64,000 nt of DNA from Actinomycetes bacterium (GCA_025356335.1 JANXUF010000094.1:1-64000); one strand, 5' to 3'; positions 1-8,898 are shown, numbered from the stretch's first letter. The notes: generated by a model not told the origin, from the letters alone. Numbers and translations: made by a program.

Positions 1-155
1 GCCGTGCTGCTCGACATTCCCTGAAACGGGTGGCCCACCGACGAGCAGACGGCGCGCGTCGGTGGTGCCCGCTCAGGCCCTGGCAGCGGCGACGTAGGCG
101 GCCGGCCCGCTTGCCGATCGTCTTGACCTCAACCGGCGATACGGACGAGACCTGA
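1..155. other. Left edge, no gene called
   Basis: The first 24 bases can be read on the plus strand as AVLLDIP followed by TGA, so the window may open with the last codons of a gene that lies outside it. Nothing else in this stretch has a convincing start or a family resemblance. The next gene is on the minus strand and ends at 156. Confidence 0.25.
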
Positions 156-854
156 TCAGAGGGTCCGCTCACTCACACCACTACGTTTCGGTCGGCGAGC
201 AGCGCCTGACCGAGCGAGTCGTTCGACGAGTGGCAAGCGCCACTCGTCTGCGAGCACACCATCGAGCGCAGCCAGCGCCGCGACCGTGCCCCGATCGGCG
301 AGTGGGCGGTCGAGCATCGCCTCGTTGGCAGCTCGTACCGACGTCGCCGCAGCATGTCGTTCGGCGACGTCGATCGGTCCGGCAACGTCGACCACACCGG
401 GTTCGAGCACTCGTAGATACCAGCCGGTCCGCCCGCTCGACCGCATCAGCCCACCAACCACAGCGCTGCCACGATGCAGGGTGAGCTTCTGACACGGCCA
501 CCGTGGTTGGGCCACCTGCAGCACTGCTGTCCCCCATCGCCACACGTCGCCGATACACACGTCGTCCTCGGTGGCCCCGAGCGTCGAGATGTTCTCTCCG
601 AACGGGGCTGTCGTCGAGTCGAGGAGGTCCGGCTGGTCGAGGTCGACGGCCCACGCGGCGAGGTGTTCGGACGGGTACGCGTACACGGCCTTGTCGGCGC
701 CGCCGTGCACGGTGCGGTCGGATTGGTCATCGCCTTCGAGATTCAACTCGGTGAGCGAGAGCCGTCCTGCGGTGACGCGTTCCTTGGCGATCGATGACGT
801 GACCTCCAACCAAGGAGGCCCGAGCGGACGGGGACCGGACACATTGACCCGCAT
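156..854 (-). CDS. MOSC domain protein (YiiM-like)
   Basis: The product is a single MOSC (molybdenum cofactor sulfurase C-terminal) domain protein of about 232 residues, the size of YiiM-type proteins. Family hallmarks seen are an I-x-K segment near the N terminus, GDDQSDRTVHGG with AVYAYPSEH after it, PFGENIS in the middle, and PRWPCQKL holding the conserved cysteine. MOSC proteins bind molybdenum cofactor or carry a sulfur on that cysteine; YiiM-like members act in detoxifying N-hydroxylated compounds, but the substrate here is unknown. The start chosen is the ATG at 854, where homology to the family begins. An in-frame ATG at 899 would add 15 residues with no family match. It lies downstream of a VOC gene on the same strand and may share its transcript. 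Confidence 0.8.
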   Translation of the reverse strand: MRVNVSGPRPLGPPWLEVTSSIAKERVTAGRLSLTELNLEGDDQSDRTVHGGADKAVYAYPSEHLAAWAVDLDQPDLLDSTTAPFGENISTLGATEDDVCIGDVWRWGTAVLQVAQPRWPCQKLTLHRGSAVVGGLMRSSGRTGWYLRVLEPGVVDVAGPIDVAERHAAATSVRAANEAMLDRPLADRGTVAALAALDGVLADEWRLPLVERLARSGAARRPKRSGVSERTL

Positions 855-927
855 GACGACAATCGGCACGCCGTGCACCGTAGCCGCCACGGCCTCCATG
901 TGTGCAGGGCGGATCGCCCAGCCGGCC

Positions 928-1335
928 TCACGCGTCGAGCGGGTACGCCCGTGAGGGATCCGGTGGGCTCTTCAAGCCGATCCGGTGTCCGTCCGGGTCG
1001 CACACGATGGCGTAGCGAGCGCCGAAAAAGGTATCCCACGGTTCGACGCTGCTGGTGTGCCCGGCCGCTACGACCCGTGCGTGTGCGTCGTCGACTGCCT
1101 GCCGGCTCGACAGGTTGACGTCCACCACCATCGAACCAGCAGAAGGTCCTGCGTAGGCCGGATCCCAGAGCCGGGCGAACTCCGGCTCGTGCAGCACGAG
1201 ATTCATGCCATTGGCGAATGTCAGCAGTGCAGCGTTCGGGTGCCTCGGAGTGGACTGCCAACCAAGCAGTGCCCAGAACTCCTGCGCCCGCTGCAGATCA
1301 GTGACGATGAAATTCACCTGGGCCAATCCTTCCAC
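928..1335 (-). CDS. VOC (glyoxalase-like) superfamily protein
   Basis: A 135-residue protein with a vicinal-oxygen-chelate fold: the opening VNFIVTDLQRAQEFWALLG is the typical first strand and helix, and DTFFGARYAIVCDPDGHRIGL is the typical end with a metal-ligand-like glutamate/aspartate region. The GTG at 1335 is used because the reading frame upstream of it is Arg/Ser-rich and unlike protein. Members include lyases, dioxygenases and antibiotic-binding proteins, so no reaction can be assigned. It precedes the MOSC gene on the same strand. Confidence 0.75.
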   Translation of the reverse strand: MEGLAQVNFIVTDLQRAQEFWALLGWQSTPRHPNAALLTFANGMNLVLHEPEFARLWDPAYAGPSAGSMVVDVNLSSRQAVDDAHARVVAAGHTSSVEPWDTFFGARYAIVCDPDGHRIGLKSPPDPSRAYPLDA

Positions 1336-1577
1336 CCGCCCATGATGGCTCGACCAGCTCGACGCTGCAAGAGCCCGGCGGGTCGTGGGCGACGACGAGG
1401 CACGCCAACCTGGCGATGCAGCGCGAACGCCGTTTCCGGCACAGCCCTCCGACGGGGACGGCTGTTTGCGCTGACGTTCTGTGCGGCGTCGCAGACGGTT
1501 GTGCCAGCCGGGCGATATCGCACGCTCGATGTCGGTGGCTCGGTCGGCGATGAACTTCGGTCGGGAACAACGTCTGT

Positions 1578-2114
1578 ATGAACATGCAGACAACAAACCT
1601 TGGAGAAGCCGATGGGCTGCCGGTGGTCGAGTGGTCCCGGGTGGAAGCGCAGCTCGAAGACCTCGTGACACACGACGACCCGCACTCGCCGAATCGGTGC
1701 ACGTTCTGGCTGACGACCGTGAACGCCGACGGAAGCCCGCACGTGACGAGTGTCGGGGCGTTGTGGCACGCGGGTTCATGCTGGTTCCAGACCGGCCGGC
1801 GAACCCGCAAGGCGAGGAATGTCGGTCGCGACCCTCGCTGTGCGATCAGCGTCGCCACGAAGGCATACGACGTGATGGTGTCTGGGGACGCCAGACGTGT
1901 CACCGACCCGGCACTCGTTGCCGAGATTGCGGCACTGTGGGCCAAGAGCGGCTGGCCTGCGAAGCCTGACGCCTCTGGAACCGGCATCACTGCACCGTTC
2001 AACGCGCCCACGCTTGGGCCGCCACCGTGGTTCGTCTACGAGCTCACGCCGCGTACCGGCACTGCCGTCGGCACCTCCGAAGAGGCCCCCGGTTCGACCC
2101 GCTGGCAGTTCTGA
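1578..2114 (+). CDS. Split-barrel FMN/F420 family protein (PPOX-type)
   Basis: A 178-residue protein of the pyridoxamine-5'-phosphate-oxidase-like split-barrel superfamily. CTFWLTTVNADGSPHVTSVGALWHAGSCWFQTG is the characteristic first beta hairpin pair (seen here in shortened view as WLTTVNADGSPHVTSVGAL), followed by TRKARNVGRDPRCAISV. In Actinobacteria many such proteins use F420 rather than FMN. The length with a C-terminal FNAPTLGPPPWFVYELTP segment suits the FDOR-B-like type that acts on small molecules. The start is the first ATG; a second ATG two codons on is possible. It diverges from the VOC gene across 242 bases, which must hold both promoters. Confidence 0.75.
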   Translation: MNMQTTNLGEADGLPVVEWSRVEAQLEDLVTHDDPHSPNRCTFWLTTVNADGSPHVTSVGALWHAGSCWFQTGRRTRKARNVGRDPRCAISVATKAYDVMVSGDARRVTDPALVAEIAALWAKSGWPAKPDASGTGITAPFNAPTLGPPPWFVYELTPRTGTAVGTSEEAPGSTRWQF

Positions 2115-2170
2115 CAGCGGAACGATGCCAATCCGGCGGGGCCGCCTCCCTTCCTCTGCAGCGGCGTCGA

Positions 2171-2626
2171 GTGCCCGATGCACCGGCCCCTTCGCTCGAC
2201 TCGGTGCTCGTCGACAGGATCTTCTCGGCGTGCCTGCTCGACGACCCGACGCCGGCGCAGAACACGTCGGTGCGGCTACCCGGTCGTCTCCACGGCGCAG
2301 CTCTCGCAACCGTCGGGTCCGGAGCGGCCGGATCGCTGAGCGAGATCATCATCGAAGGCGTGCGGCTCCATCTCCTGAGCTTGGCAGAGTCGGCCGCTAC
2401 TGAGCAGCAGGTTGGCGACACCCGCCTGGCATTGGAGGAGCACTACGCCGAATTTCCCGACGCCCGGCCCTCCCTCTCCGAGATCGTCACGGCGGCCGCC
2501 GTGATGGGCGGTCATCAGGCGGCGGAGCATCCGGCGTTGATTGCCGACGCCATCGAAGACCTCGGCGACGACGCCGACGTGGAGGACATTCTCGCATCGG
2601 TCCGCGGAGCGCTGGCGCAACGCTGA
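2171..2626 (+). CDS. Antitoxin-like protein with RHH-type segment
   Basis: The protein of about 151 residues contains a ribbon-helix-helix-like stretch (TSVRLPGRLHGAAL, then GSLSEIIIEGVRLHLL) near residue 35, followed by an acidic, helical C-terminal half ending in DVEDILASVRGAL. It stops 11 bases before a PIN-domain gene, the arrangement of VapBC toxin-antitoxin pairs, so it is read as the DNA-binding antitoxin. It is longer than ordinary VapB proteins (about 70-90 residues). Start is uncertain: GTG at 2171 or GTG at 2204 both fit, and the frame upstream overlaps the previous gene. Confidence 0.55.
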   Translation: MPDAPAPSLDSVLVDRIFSACLLDDPTPAQNTSVRLPGRLHGAALATVGSGAAGSLSEIIIEGVRLHLLSLAESAATEQQVGDTRLALEEHYAEFPDARPSLSEIVTAAAVMGGHQAAEHPALIADAIEDLGDDADVEDILASVRGALAQR

Positions 2627-2637
2627 ACTACGACACG

Positions 2638-3051
2638 ATGAGCTTCGTCGTCTTCGACAACGCCGGTGTCGCAGCACTGCTCGACCCGGCCTCCGAGCGC
2701 CATCGTGAGGCATTGTCGTTCGTCGAGGCCAACAGCGGAGCATGTCGCCGTGCACCGAACCAGCATCAGCTCGTGACACCGACGACGGTCAGGGTCGAAG
2801 CCGGATGGGATCGCCGCAGCCCGAAGGCGGCGAACATCAACGGCCTCGGAATCGAGGATCACGACTTGACGAACGTTCCAGCCAACGAGGCTGCTCGCCT
2901 GCGGATCGCCCATCATGACAGTCCGGCCTGCGCCCACGTCGGTGCCGTCATTGATGAGCACCCCTCCGGCACCGTGATCGTCCTGACGAGCGACACGCCG
3001 GACATCGTCAAAGTGGCCGAGGCCCGTACGGTTCGCATCGTTCGGCTCTGA
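2638..3051 (+). CDS. PIN-domain protein (VapC-like), possibly degenerate
   Basis: A 137-residue PIN-domain protein. The first acidic residue is in SFVVFDNAGVAALL, a second in TVRVEAGW, and the end has the usual VIVLTSDTPDI strand and turn. PIN toxins are Mg-dependent ribonucleases with three or four acidic residues. The position usually occupied by the third aspartate (the D of DAHVAA-type motifs) is a cysteine here (ACAHVGAV), so catalysis may be weak or absent. It follows the RHH-type gene by 11 bases and its 3' end overlaps a convergent small ORF by 44 bases. Confidence 0.65.
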   Translation: MSFVVFDNAGVAALLDPASERHREALSFVEANSGACRRAPNQHQLVTPTTVRVEAGWDRRSPKAANINGLGIEDHDLTNVPANEAARLRIAHHDSPACAHVGAVIDEHPSGTVIVLTSDTPDIVKVAEARTVRIVRL

Positions 3052-3268
3052 CCCATTGGTCGGCTGTCACGAACAGGACAACGACATCCGTCGGGCCGTA
3101 CTCTTCAGGGTGTTCACCGACGAGCTGCAACTCGGTGATCGGCTTCCGCCACGAGCGGTCCCCTACGAGTTTCTCCGGCTCGCTCGGCTGTCCACCGAAT
3201 GATCGTGTCGTGGCGTCCTTCAGCGCTGCGACGACAGTGCAGCCGAGGCCGACCGCATCAGCCGGCAA
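3008..3268 (-). CDS. Small hypothetical protein
   Basis: An 86-residue reading frame that starts 11 bases inside the end of the upstream dehydrogenase gene, a spacing that suggests translational coupling. It has a plausible composition (VDDVVLFVTADQW-like hydrophobic strand near the end, as DVVVLFVTADQWVR) but matches no family I recognise. It runs 44 bases into the 3' end of the convergent PIN gene, which weakens the case. It may be a chance frame. Confidence 0.35.
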   Translation of the reverse strand: MPADAVGLGCTVVAALKDATTRSFGGQPSEPEKLVGDRSWRKPITELQLVGEHPEEYGPTDVVVLFVTADQWVRAERCEPYGPRPL

Positions 3269-4319
3269 CTCGTGGCAGCGAGGTGACGAAGCTCCAGGCG
3301 TCTTCGGCCTGACCCGGCGTGACGTCGACCAGATCGACGACGGATACGTCGAGGTCGTTGTCGCGTGCGTAGTCGCGGAGGCCGAGCAAGGCGCTGCGGA
3401 AGGCGGCTGCTGTCACTCCGAGGTCGACGGGGTGGGCACGCACCTTCGACCGTTCGACGATCCGGCGGACTCGGGCGGGGTCGTTGCCCTGCACGTGAGC
3501 CAGTGCGCACACGGCGAAGGCGATGATCTCGCCGTGCACCGGGTGGGAGCCGGTTGCGTGCTCGTAGGCATACGCCCAGAAGTGCTCGGACCCCTCTTCG
3601 AACCGGCTGTGCCCGGCCCATGCGCATGCCGCTCCGATCCGACGATAGGCACCGGCGAGGAAGCGGATCCCGTCCTCTGACACCGCGCCGATCTCGTCGG
3701 CCGCAGCTTCCAACTCGTCGAGCAGCGTGGCGCCGAGCGCTGCCGGCCCGTCATGCCAGGGGTGGCCGCGCCCGTGCTCGCTGGCGAGCCGCCAGTCGAA
3801 CAGGCCCGTGTGACACGAGAGCACGTCACCGACGCCGGCCCGGTTCAATCGCGCCGGAGCCGATCTGATGAGCGGCAGGTCGAGCACCACGACCTCCGGG
3901 ATCACCGTCCCGATGTAGCGGACCCCGCCCTCGTCCCGCACGCCGATCGCATCGGTGAAGCCGGCGTCGACCGAGGTGATCGACGGCACCTGGACCAGCG
4001 GTCTTCCCGTTCGCCATGCGACATACTTCGCCGTGTCCATCGCCGTCCCGCCGCCGATGCCGACGATCGTCGCTGCGTCGAGTTGAGCCGGTGGCGTGGC
4101 CGCAACCAGTCGGTCGACCATCTCAGACAGGCGGACGACGTCCATGTCCCACGCCTCGATCTCGGCGAGCACATCGGCGCCGCGGAGCGTCGGTCGTACC
4201 GCAGACCACGGTGGCTCGTTGGCGCAGACCACCAGCGGTGTTCTTCGAGCGGTCAACAACTCGGCGGCGTCCGCCTCGACGCACACGAACGGGGTGCCGA
4301 GCTCGGGTAGTTCGGACAT
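3258..4319 (-). CDS. Glycerol-1-phosphate dehydrogenase-like (AraM/EgsA family) protein
   Basis: This 353-residue protein belongs to the iron/zinc alcohol dehydrogenase-dehydroquinate synthase superfamily, closest in pattern to sn-glycerol-1-phosphate dehydrogenases. It shows GIGGGTAMDTAKY for NAD binding, PSITSVDAGFTDAIGV, and three metal-ligand regions: GVGDVLSCHTGLFDW, EEGSEHFWAYAYEH and HPVHGEIIAFA. G1PDH makes the archaeal lipid backbone; bacterial homologs such as AraM supply G1P for special lipids or act on related polyols. Because it diverges across only 59 bases from an amidase-deacetylase-dehydrogenase-aminotransferase set, it may instead act on a sugar or cyclitol phosphate. This role is inferred. 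Confidence 0.75.
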   Translation of the reverse strand: MSELPELGTPFVCVEADAAELLTARRTPLVVCANEPPWSAVRPTLRGADVLAEIEAWDMDVVRLSEMVDRLVAATPPAQLDAATIVGIGGGTAMDTAKYVAWRTGRPLVQVPSITSVDAGFTDAIGVRDEGGVRYIGTVIPEVVVLDLPLIRSAPARLNRAGVGDVLSCHTGLFDWRLASEHGRGHPWHDGPAALGATLLDELEAAADEIGAVSEDGIRFLAGAYRRIGAACAWAGHSRFEEGSEHFWAYAYEHATGSHPVHGEIIAFAVCALAHVQGNDPARVRRIVERSKVRAHPVDLGVTAAAFRSALLGLRDYARDNDLDVSVVDLVDVTPGQAEDAWSFVTSLPRVAG

Positions 4320-4378
4320 GCGGGGACGACGCTCTCTCGACGACGGCTTGGATAGGGACAGGCAATAGTGTCGCGCCC

Positions 4379-5779
4379 GTGGAACTCCCCGACGTCGTCA
4401 CGGCAGTTCGGCTCGTGCGAACGGGCGAATCGTCGGCACGAGAACTCGTCCAGGCCTGCCTCGACCGCCTCGCCGAAGCGAATGCCGATCTCAACGCCTT
4501 CGCCCACATCGACGCCGATGGAGCACTGCTGACGGCCGACCGCGTCGATGCCGCTCGCCGCGCCGGCGAGACGTTGGGTCCGCTCGCGGGTGTGCCGTTC
4601 GGGGTCAAGGACCTCGAAGACTGTGCAGGCATGCCGACCACCCGCGGCTCGCGCTGGTACTCGTCACGTCCCCCGGCGGTGCGCGACGACTTGCACGTGG
4701 GGCGCTTTCGATCTGCGGGAGCGATCCCGATCGGCAAGACGACGACACCGGAGTTCGGCGCATGGGGATACACGGCGAGCCCACTCCTCGGCGTCACTCG
4801 CAACCCGTGGAGGCTCGACCGCACGCCAGGCGGATCGAGCGGCGGGACGGCAGCGGCGGTCGCTGCCGGGGTGATTCCCTTCGGCACAGCAAGCGATGGC
4901 GGCGGCTCGATCCGCGGGCCCGGCAGCTCGTGCGGGCTCCCCGGTTTGAAACCGACCTACGGGCGTGTGCCGACGTTCGGCGTGACACGCCATGCGCAGA
5001 ACGCCGTGAACTTCGCCCTCGCCACGACCGTCGCCGACACTGCGCTGCTGTTCGACGTCGTCGTCGGACCCGACCGACGTGACCGCACCTCGATACCGCA
5101 CCCGGGTTTCCGATACACCGAGGCGATCGAACAGCTCGACGTCGGCGGCCTGCGAGCGACGTGGTCGAGCGACCTCGGGTTCGTGGTCGTCGACCCCGAG
5201 GTGGAGGCGATCACGTCACGCGCAGCCGAATCGCTCATCGACGCCGCCAGGCTCGTACGGAGCAGTGTCGACGTGCGGCTCGACGACTTCATACGCGTCT
5301 ACGTCTTGATGGAGGGCGCCGACCAGTTCGTGGATGTCCCAGACGACTGGGAGCAGCGGCTCGACGAACTCGACCCGCGTGTCGTCGACGGCTGGCGTCG
5401 GGCACGGGCGATCACCTTGGCGACCTTCGCCCGTGTCGAGCGGGACCGCCGCCGGATCGAACTGCGTGTCGCCGAACTGTTCGAGCACACCGACGTATTG
5501 CTCACCCCGACGAACGCCTGCCCGCCCTTCGCCGCCGAGGGCCCGATGCCGACGATGATCGGCGGACGGCCGTGCCATGGCGGACACGCCGCGCTGCTGA
5601 CGATGCTCGCCAACGTCGTCAACCTGCCGTCGATCACCCTGCCGGCCGGGTTCACTGCGGACGGCCTGCCGATCGGGCTGATGGTCACCGCGCAACGCCA
5701 TCGCGAGGACGTGTGCCTCCGCCTGGCGCGCATCTGGGAACAGCATGCGCCATGGCCTCGTCATGCTCCGACGCGCTGA
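4379..5779 (+). CDS. Amidase signature family enzyme
   Basis: The 466-residue protein carries the full amidase-signature core: GVPFGVKDLED with the catalytic lysine, then TPGGSSGGTAAAVAAG, and SDGGGSIRGPGSSCGLPGLKP with the cis-serine and nucleophile serine regions. Such enzymes hydrolyse carboxamides; the fold is shared with GatA, but there are no gatB/gatC neighbours, so a free-standing amidase is more likely. The start is the GTG at 4379, since the frame upstream overlaps the divergent gene and is Arg-rich. A deacetylase gene follows 21 bases downstream, suggesting one transcript through 8883. Confidence 0.85.
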   Translation: MELPDVVTAVRLVRTGESSARELVQACLDRLAEANADLNAFAHIDADGALLTADRVDAARRAGETLGPLAGVPFGVKDLEDCAGMPTTRGSRWYSSRPPAVRDDLHVGRFRSAGAIPIGKTTTPEFGAWGYTASPLLGVTRNPWRLDRTPGGSSGGTAAAVAAGVIPFGTASDGGGSIRGPGSSCGLPGLKPTYGRVPTFGVTRHAQNAVNFALATTVADTALLFDVVVGPDRRDRTSIPHPGFRYTEAIEQLDVGGLRATWSSDLGFVVVDPEVEAITSRAAESLIDAARLVRSSVDVRLDDFIRVYVLMEGADQFVDVPDDWEQRLDELDPRVVDGWRRARAITLATFARVERDRRRIELRVAELFEHTDVLLTPTNACPPFAAEGPMPTMIGGRPCHGGHAALLTMLANVVNLPSITLPAGFTADGLPIGLMVTAQRHREDVCLRLARIWEQHAPWPRHAPTR

Positions 5780-5800
5780 GCCCGGATCGCCGACCACGAG

Positions 5801-6643
5801 ATGACCGACGTCCGGACCATCGAGCCGGGGTCGCAGCGCGTGATCCTCGTCGTCGTCGCCCACTCCGATGATGTCGCCCTGTTCATCGGCGGCACGGTGG
5901 CGGCATGGAGCGATCTCGGCTGGCGCGTGGTCGTGGTGCGGGTCACCGACGATCGATGGGATTCGCTCGCCATGTCGGAGACCGCCACGATCGAGGCCAA
6001 CGCGAGCGAATTCCGGCGCGCCGCCGGCATCCTCGGCGTCGCCGAGATCGTCGAACTCGGCATGCCGACCGACACACTCGCCGACACCAGCGAGGTCGCC
6101 CTGCGCCAGCAGTTGATCCGCCAGATCAGGCGCTTTCGTCCGTACGCACTGGTCACGTTCGATCCCGATGCGATGCACGCCGAGGACAACCAGGACCACC
6201 GCATGGTCGCCGTCGCCACCGACGAGGCGTTCTGGACGAGCCAGTTCGATCAGCATCACCCCGAGCACCTCGCAGAGGGTCTGCGCCCGCACGGCTGCTT
6301 CGAGCGCTGGTACTTCGGGCGCCACGTCGTCGACCCGACCCACGTGGTCGACATCTCCCCCACTCTCGACCGCAAGGTCGATGCGGCGAGCGTGCACGTG
6401 ACGATGCTGACCAACTTCGCCAACCAACTCCTGCTGCAGGCCGACACCGGCAACTGGGATCTCCCGCTTGCAGCGACGGTGGTGTCGACAGGCGATGTGC
6501 GCCCGCTGATCGAACCGCTCGTGCGCGCCGGCGCAGCGAGAACCGGGGCGAGGCACGGCGTCGCTTCCGGCGAGGAGTTCCGCATCGTCACGTTCGGCGG
6601 CATGGGTCTGCTGCTCGACCGGTTCGGGGTGAGGCGAGCGTGA
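5801..6643 (+). CDS. PIG-L (LmbE-like) family deacetylase
   Basis: A 280-residue PIG-L family protein. The zinc site begins with VVVAHSDDVALFIGG (usual form HPDDE; here HSDDV, so the glutamate is valine) and continues with QDHRMVAVATDEAFW. Family members remove N-acetyl groups from sugars or cyclitols in mycothiol, GPI anchor, teicoplanin and aminoglycoside pathways. Its stop codon overlaps the start of the oxidoreductase gene by one base. Together with the following dehydrogenase and aminotransferase it makes an amino-sugar or aminocyclitol role likely, though the substrate cannot be read from sequence. Confidence 0.85.
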   Translation: MTDVRTIEPGSQRVILVVVAHSDDVALFIGGTVAAWSDLGWRVVVVRVTDDRWDSLAMSETATIEANASEFRRAAGILGVAEIVELGMPTDTLADTSEVALRQQLIRQIRRFRPYALVTFDPDAMHAEDNQDHRMVAVATDEAFWTSQFDQHHPEHLAEGLRPHGCFERWYFGRHVVDPTHVVDISPTLDRKVDAASVHVTMLTNFANQLLLQADTGNWDLPLAATVVSTGDVRPLIEPLVRAGAARTGARHGVASGEEFRIVTFGGMGLLLDRFGVRRA

Positions 6644-7614
6644 TGATGCGCCTGGCGCTGCTCGGCCACGGGTTCATCGGCACGATGCATCATCGTGCCG
6701 CCGAAGCGTGTGGCCTCGCGATCACGCGCATCTGCCGCTCGGGCGACGACTGGTCCGAGGCCGTCCGCTCCGACGATGTCGACGCCGTCGTCATCGCCAC
6801 TCCCAACTCCCTCCACCACCCTCAGGCACTCGCCGCCCTCGAATGCGGCAAACACGTGCTGGTCGACAAACCGATGGCACTCGACCTCGCGCAGGCCGAG
6901 GAGATCGCCGATGCGGCCGATGCGGCGCAACGCACGCTGCTCGTCGGTCACATGTGGCGCTACCGCAACGAGGTGATCGTCGCTCGCGACCGCATCGCCG
7001 CCGGCGCAGTGGGCCGGCCGATCCGCACGCGAGGCCATGGGGTACACGCCGGCTGGGGACCGTCCGGATGGTTCACGGATCCGGCGATGGCGGGTGGGGG
7101 TGCACTCATCGACATGGGGATCCACGCCATCGACACCACTCGCTTCGTGCTCGGCGATCCGCAACCGGTCCGGGTTCGGGCGTCGCTCGGTACCGCCCAT
7201 GGCACATACGCAGTCGACGATGACGGCATCGTCCTCATCGACTGGTCGAACGGTGTTCGCAGCGTCGTGGAATGCGGGTGGTGGCAGCCGCAGCTCGACG
7301 GAGTGGAAGCGGACATCGAGGTGTATGGCACGTCCGGGTACCAACGGATCTGGCCGCAGTTCACGGCCGCCACGCCACCTCCCGCCGACTACGAGCACTG
7401 CAGCCTGGCGATGTACCAGGCGCAGATGGCCGACTTCGCCCACTGCTGCGGCACGGGGGACACACCCGTCGCCTCCGCCGACGTCGGGCTCACGGCGCTG
7501 CGCATCGTCGACGCCGCCATCCGCGACTCGGCCCCCCTACCGACCGAATCCACCGACCCGCTCCGCCCGCCTACTCCACCGACCCGCTCCGCTCGCCCGG
7601 GCGCAGAACGCTGA
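6643..7614 (+). CDS. Gfo/Idh/MocA family oxidoreductase
   Basis: The 323-residue protein has the N-terminal Rossmann motif LALLGHGFIGTMHHRAA and the family signature KHVLVDKPMALDLAQAEEI, with the catalytic lysine of DKP. GGGALIDMGIHAID matches the second conserved block with its Asp and His. These NAD(P)-dependent enzymes oxidise or reduce sugar or inositol hydroxyls. The ATG at 6643 overlaps the previous stop (TGATG), which favours translational coupling; ATG at 6646 is also possible. It lies 9 bases before an aminotransferase gene, a pairing seen when a hydroxyl is oxidised to a ketone and then aminated. Confidence 0.88.
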   Translation: MMRLALLGHGFIGTMHHRAAEACGLAITRICRSGDDWSEAVRSDDVDAVVIATPNSLHHPQALAALECGKHVLVDKPMALDLAQAEEIADAADAAQRTLLVGHMWRYRNEVIVARDRIAAGAVGRPIRTRGHGVHAGWGPSGWFTDPAMAGGGALIDMGIHAIDTTRFVLGDPQPVRVRASLGTAHGTYAVDDDGIVLIDWSNGVRSVVECGWWQPQLDGVEADIEVYGTSGYQRIWPQFTAATPPPADYEHCSLAMYQAQMADFAHCCGTGDTPVASADVGLTALRIVDAAIRDSAPLPTESTDPLRPPTPPTRSARPGAER

Positions 7615-7623
7615 AGGACGGCA

Positions 7624-8883
7624 ATGAACAAACACGACACCGTGCCCACACCCGCAGCATCCGACAGGCCGGCCGCACTCGGGGGCCGGCCAGTCCGCTC
7701 AGCCGCATATCCGACGTGGCCGGTGTGGGACGCCGACGAGCGCACACGACTCATCGAGACACTGGACGCCGGCGGGTGGTGGCAGGGCGACGGCACGGTC
7801 GCCGCCACGTTCGCCCAGAACTTCGCTGCGTACCACGGCGCCGGCTTCGGCATGGCGATGACGAACGGCACCCACACGCTCGAGGCGGCGCTGATCGCCT
7901 GCGACATCGGCGAGGGCGACGAGGTGCTGGTGCCCGGTATGACCTTCGTCGCCTCGGCCTCCGCCGTGCTCGCCGTCAATGCGACTCCCGTACTGGTCGA
8001 CATCGATCCTGACACGCTGTGCATCGACCCGCCATCCGCCGAAGCGGCGATCACCGATCGAACACGAGCGATCATCGCCGTGCACGTCGCCGGCGCTGCG
8101 GCCGACCTCGACGCCCTCGTCGAACTGTGCGCGCGTCGCGATCTCCGCCTCATCGAGGACTGCGCCCACGCCCACGGCACGTTCTGGCGCGGCCGGGGAG
8201 TCGGATCGTGGGGCGACTTCGGGTCGTTCTCGATGCAGCGCTCGAAGCTGATGACCGCCGGCGAGGGCGGCGTGCTGCTCTGCAACGACGAGGACCTGCG
8301 CGACGCGGCGTGGGCCTACGCCGACTGCGGCCGTGTGCAGGGCGAGTGGTTCTACCACCACGCGACGGTCGGGACGAACCTCCGCATGACGGAGTGGCAG
8401 GGAGCGATCCTCCAGGCGCAACTCGACCGGTTCCCCGAACAGAACCGCATCCGCAACGCCAATGCCGTTGCCCTCATCGAGGCGCTCGAGCAGATCCCCG
8501 GCATCCGTGGGCAGCGTCGAGATCCGCGGATGGACAGCCAGGGCAACTACTGCTTCGTCTTCCACTACGACGCAGCGGAGTTCGCCGGGCTCCCGCTCCG
8601 CACGTTCGAGTCGGCGCTCGCTGCCGAAGGGGTGCCGATGAGTGTGTCGTACCCGTCGGTCACCGACCTCGCAGTGTTCCGCACTCAGCAATTCGGCCCG
8701 CGGTTGCGGGCGCATGCACCGACGATCGACTACCGGAACCTCCATCTGCCCCATGCCGAGGCAGCGGCATCATCGACCGTGTGGTTGCAGCACCGGCTGC
8801 TCCTCGCAGACCGCGACGACGTCCTCGACGTCGCCACAGCGGTCGCCAAGATCCATCGCCACGCAGCCAGCCTCATCCGTTGA
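7624..8883 (+). CDS. DegT/DnrJ/EryC1/StrS family aminotransferase
   Basis: A 419-residue PLP-dependent sugar or cyclitol aminotransferase. MAMTNGTHTLEAAL, GDEVLVPGMTFVASA and LRLIEDCAHAHGTFW are standard family blocks, and FSMQRSKLMTAGEGG holds the PLP lysine after the serine. The first 35 residues (ALGGRPVRSAAYPTWPVW) resemble scyllo-inosose and 3-amino-5-hydroxybenzoate type members. It would aminate the ketone made by the preceding dehydrogenase. Convergent with the next gene, only 15 bases apart. Confidence 0.88.
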   Translation: MNKHDTVPTPAASDRPAALGGRPVRSAAYPTWPVWDADERTRLIETLDAGGWWQGDGTVAATFAQNFAAYHGAGFGMAMTNGTHTLEAALIACDIGEGDEVLVPGMTFVASASAVLAVNATPVLVDIDPDTLCIDPPSAEAAITDRTRAIIAVHVAGAAADLDALVELCARRDLRLIEDCAHAHGTFWRGRGVGSWGDFGSFSMQRSKLMTAGEGGVLLCNDEDLRDAAWAYADCGRVQGEWFYHHATVGTNLRMTEWQGAILQAQLDRFPEQNRIRNANAVALIEALEQIPGIRGQRRDPRMDSQGNYCFVFHYDAAEFAGLPLRTFESALAAEGVPMSVSYPSVTDLAVFRTQQFGPRLRAHAPTIDYRNLHLPHAEAAASSTVWLQHRLLLADRDDVLDVATAVAKIHRHAASLIR

Positions 8884-8898
8884 CGAACGCCATTTGGC

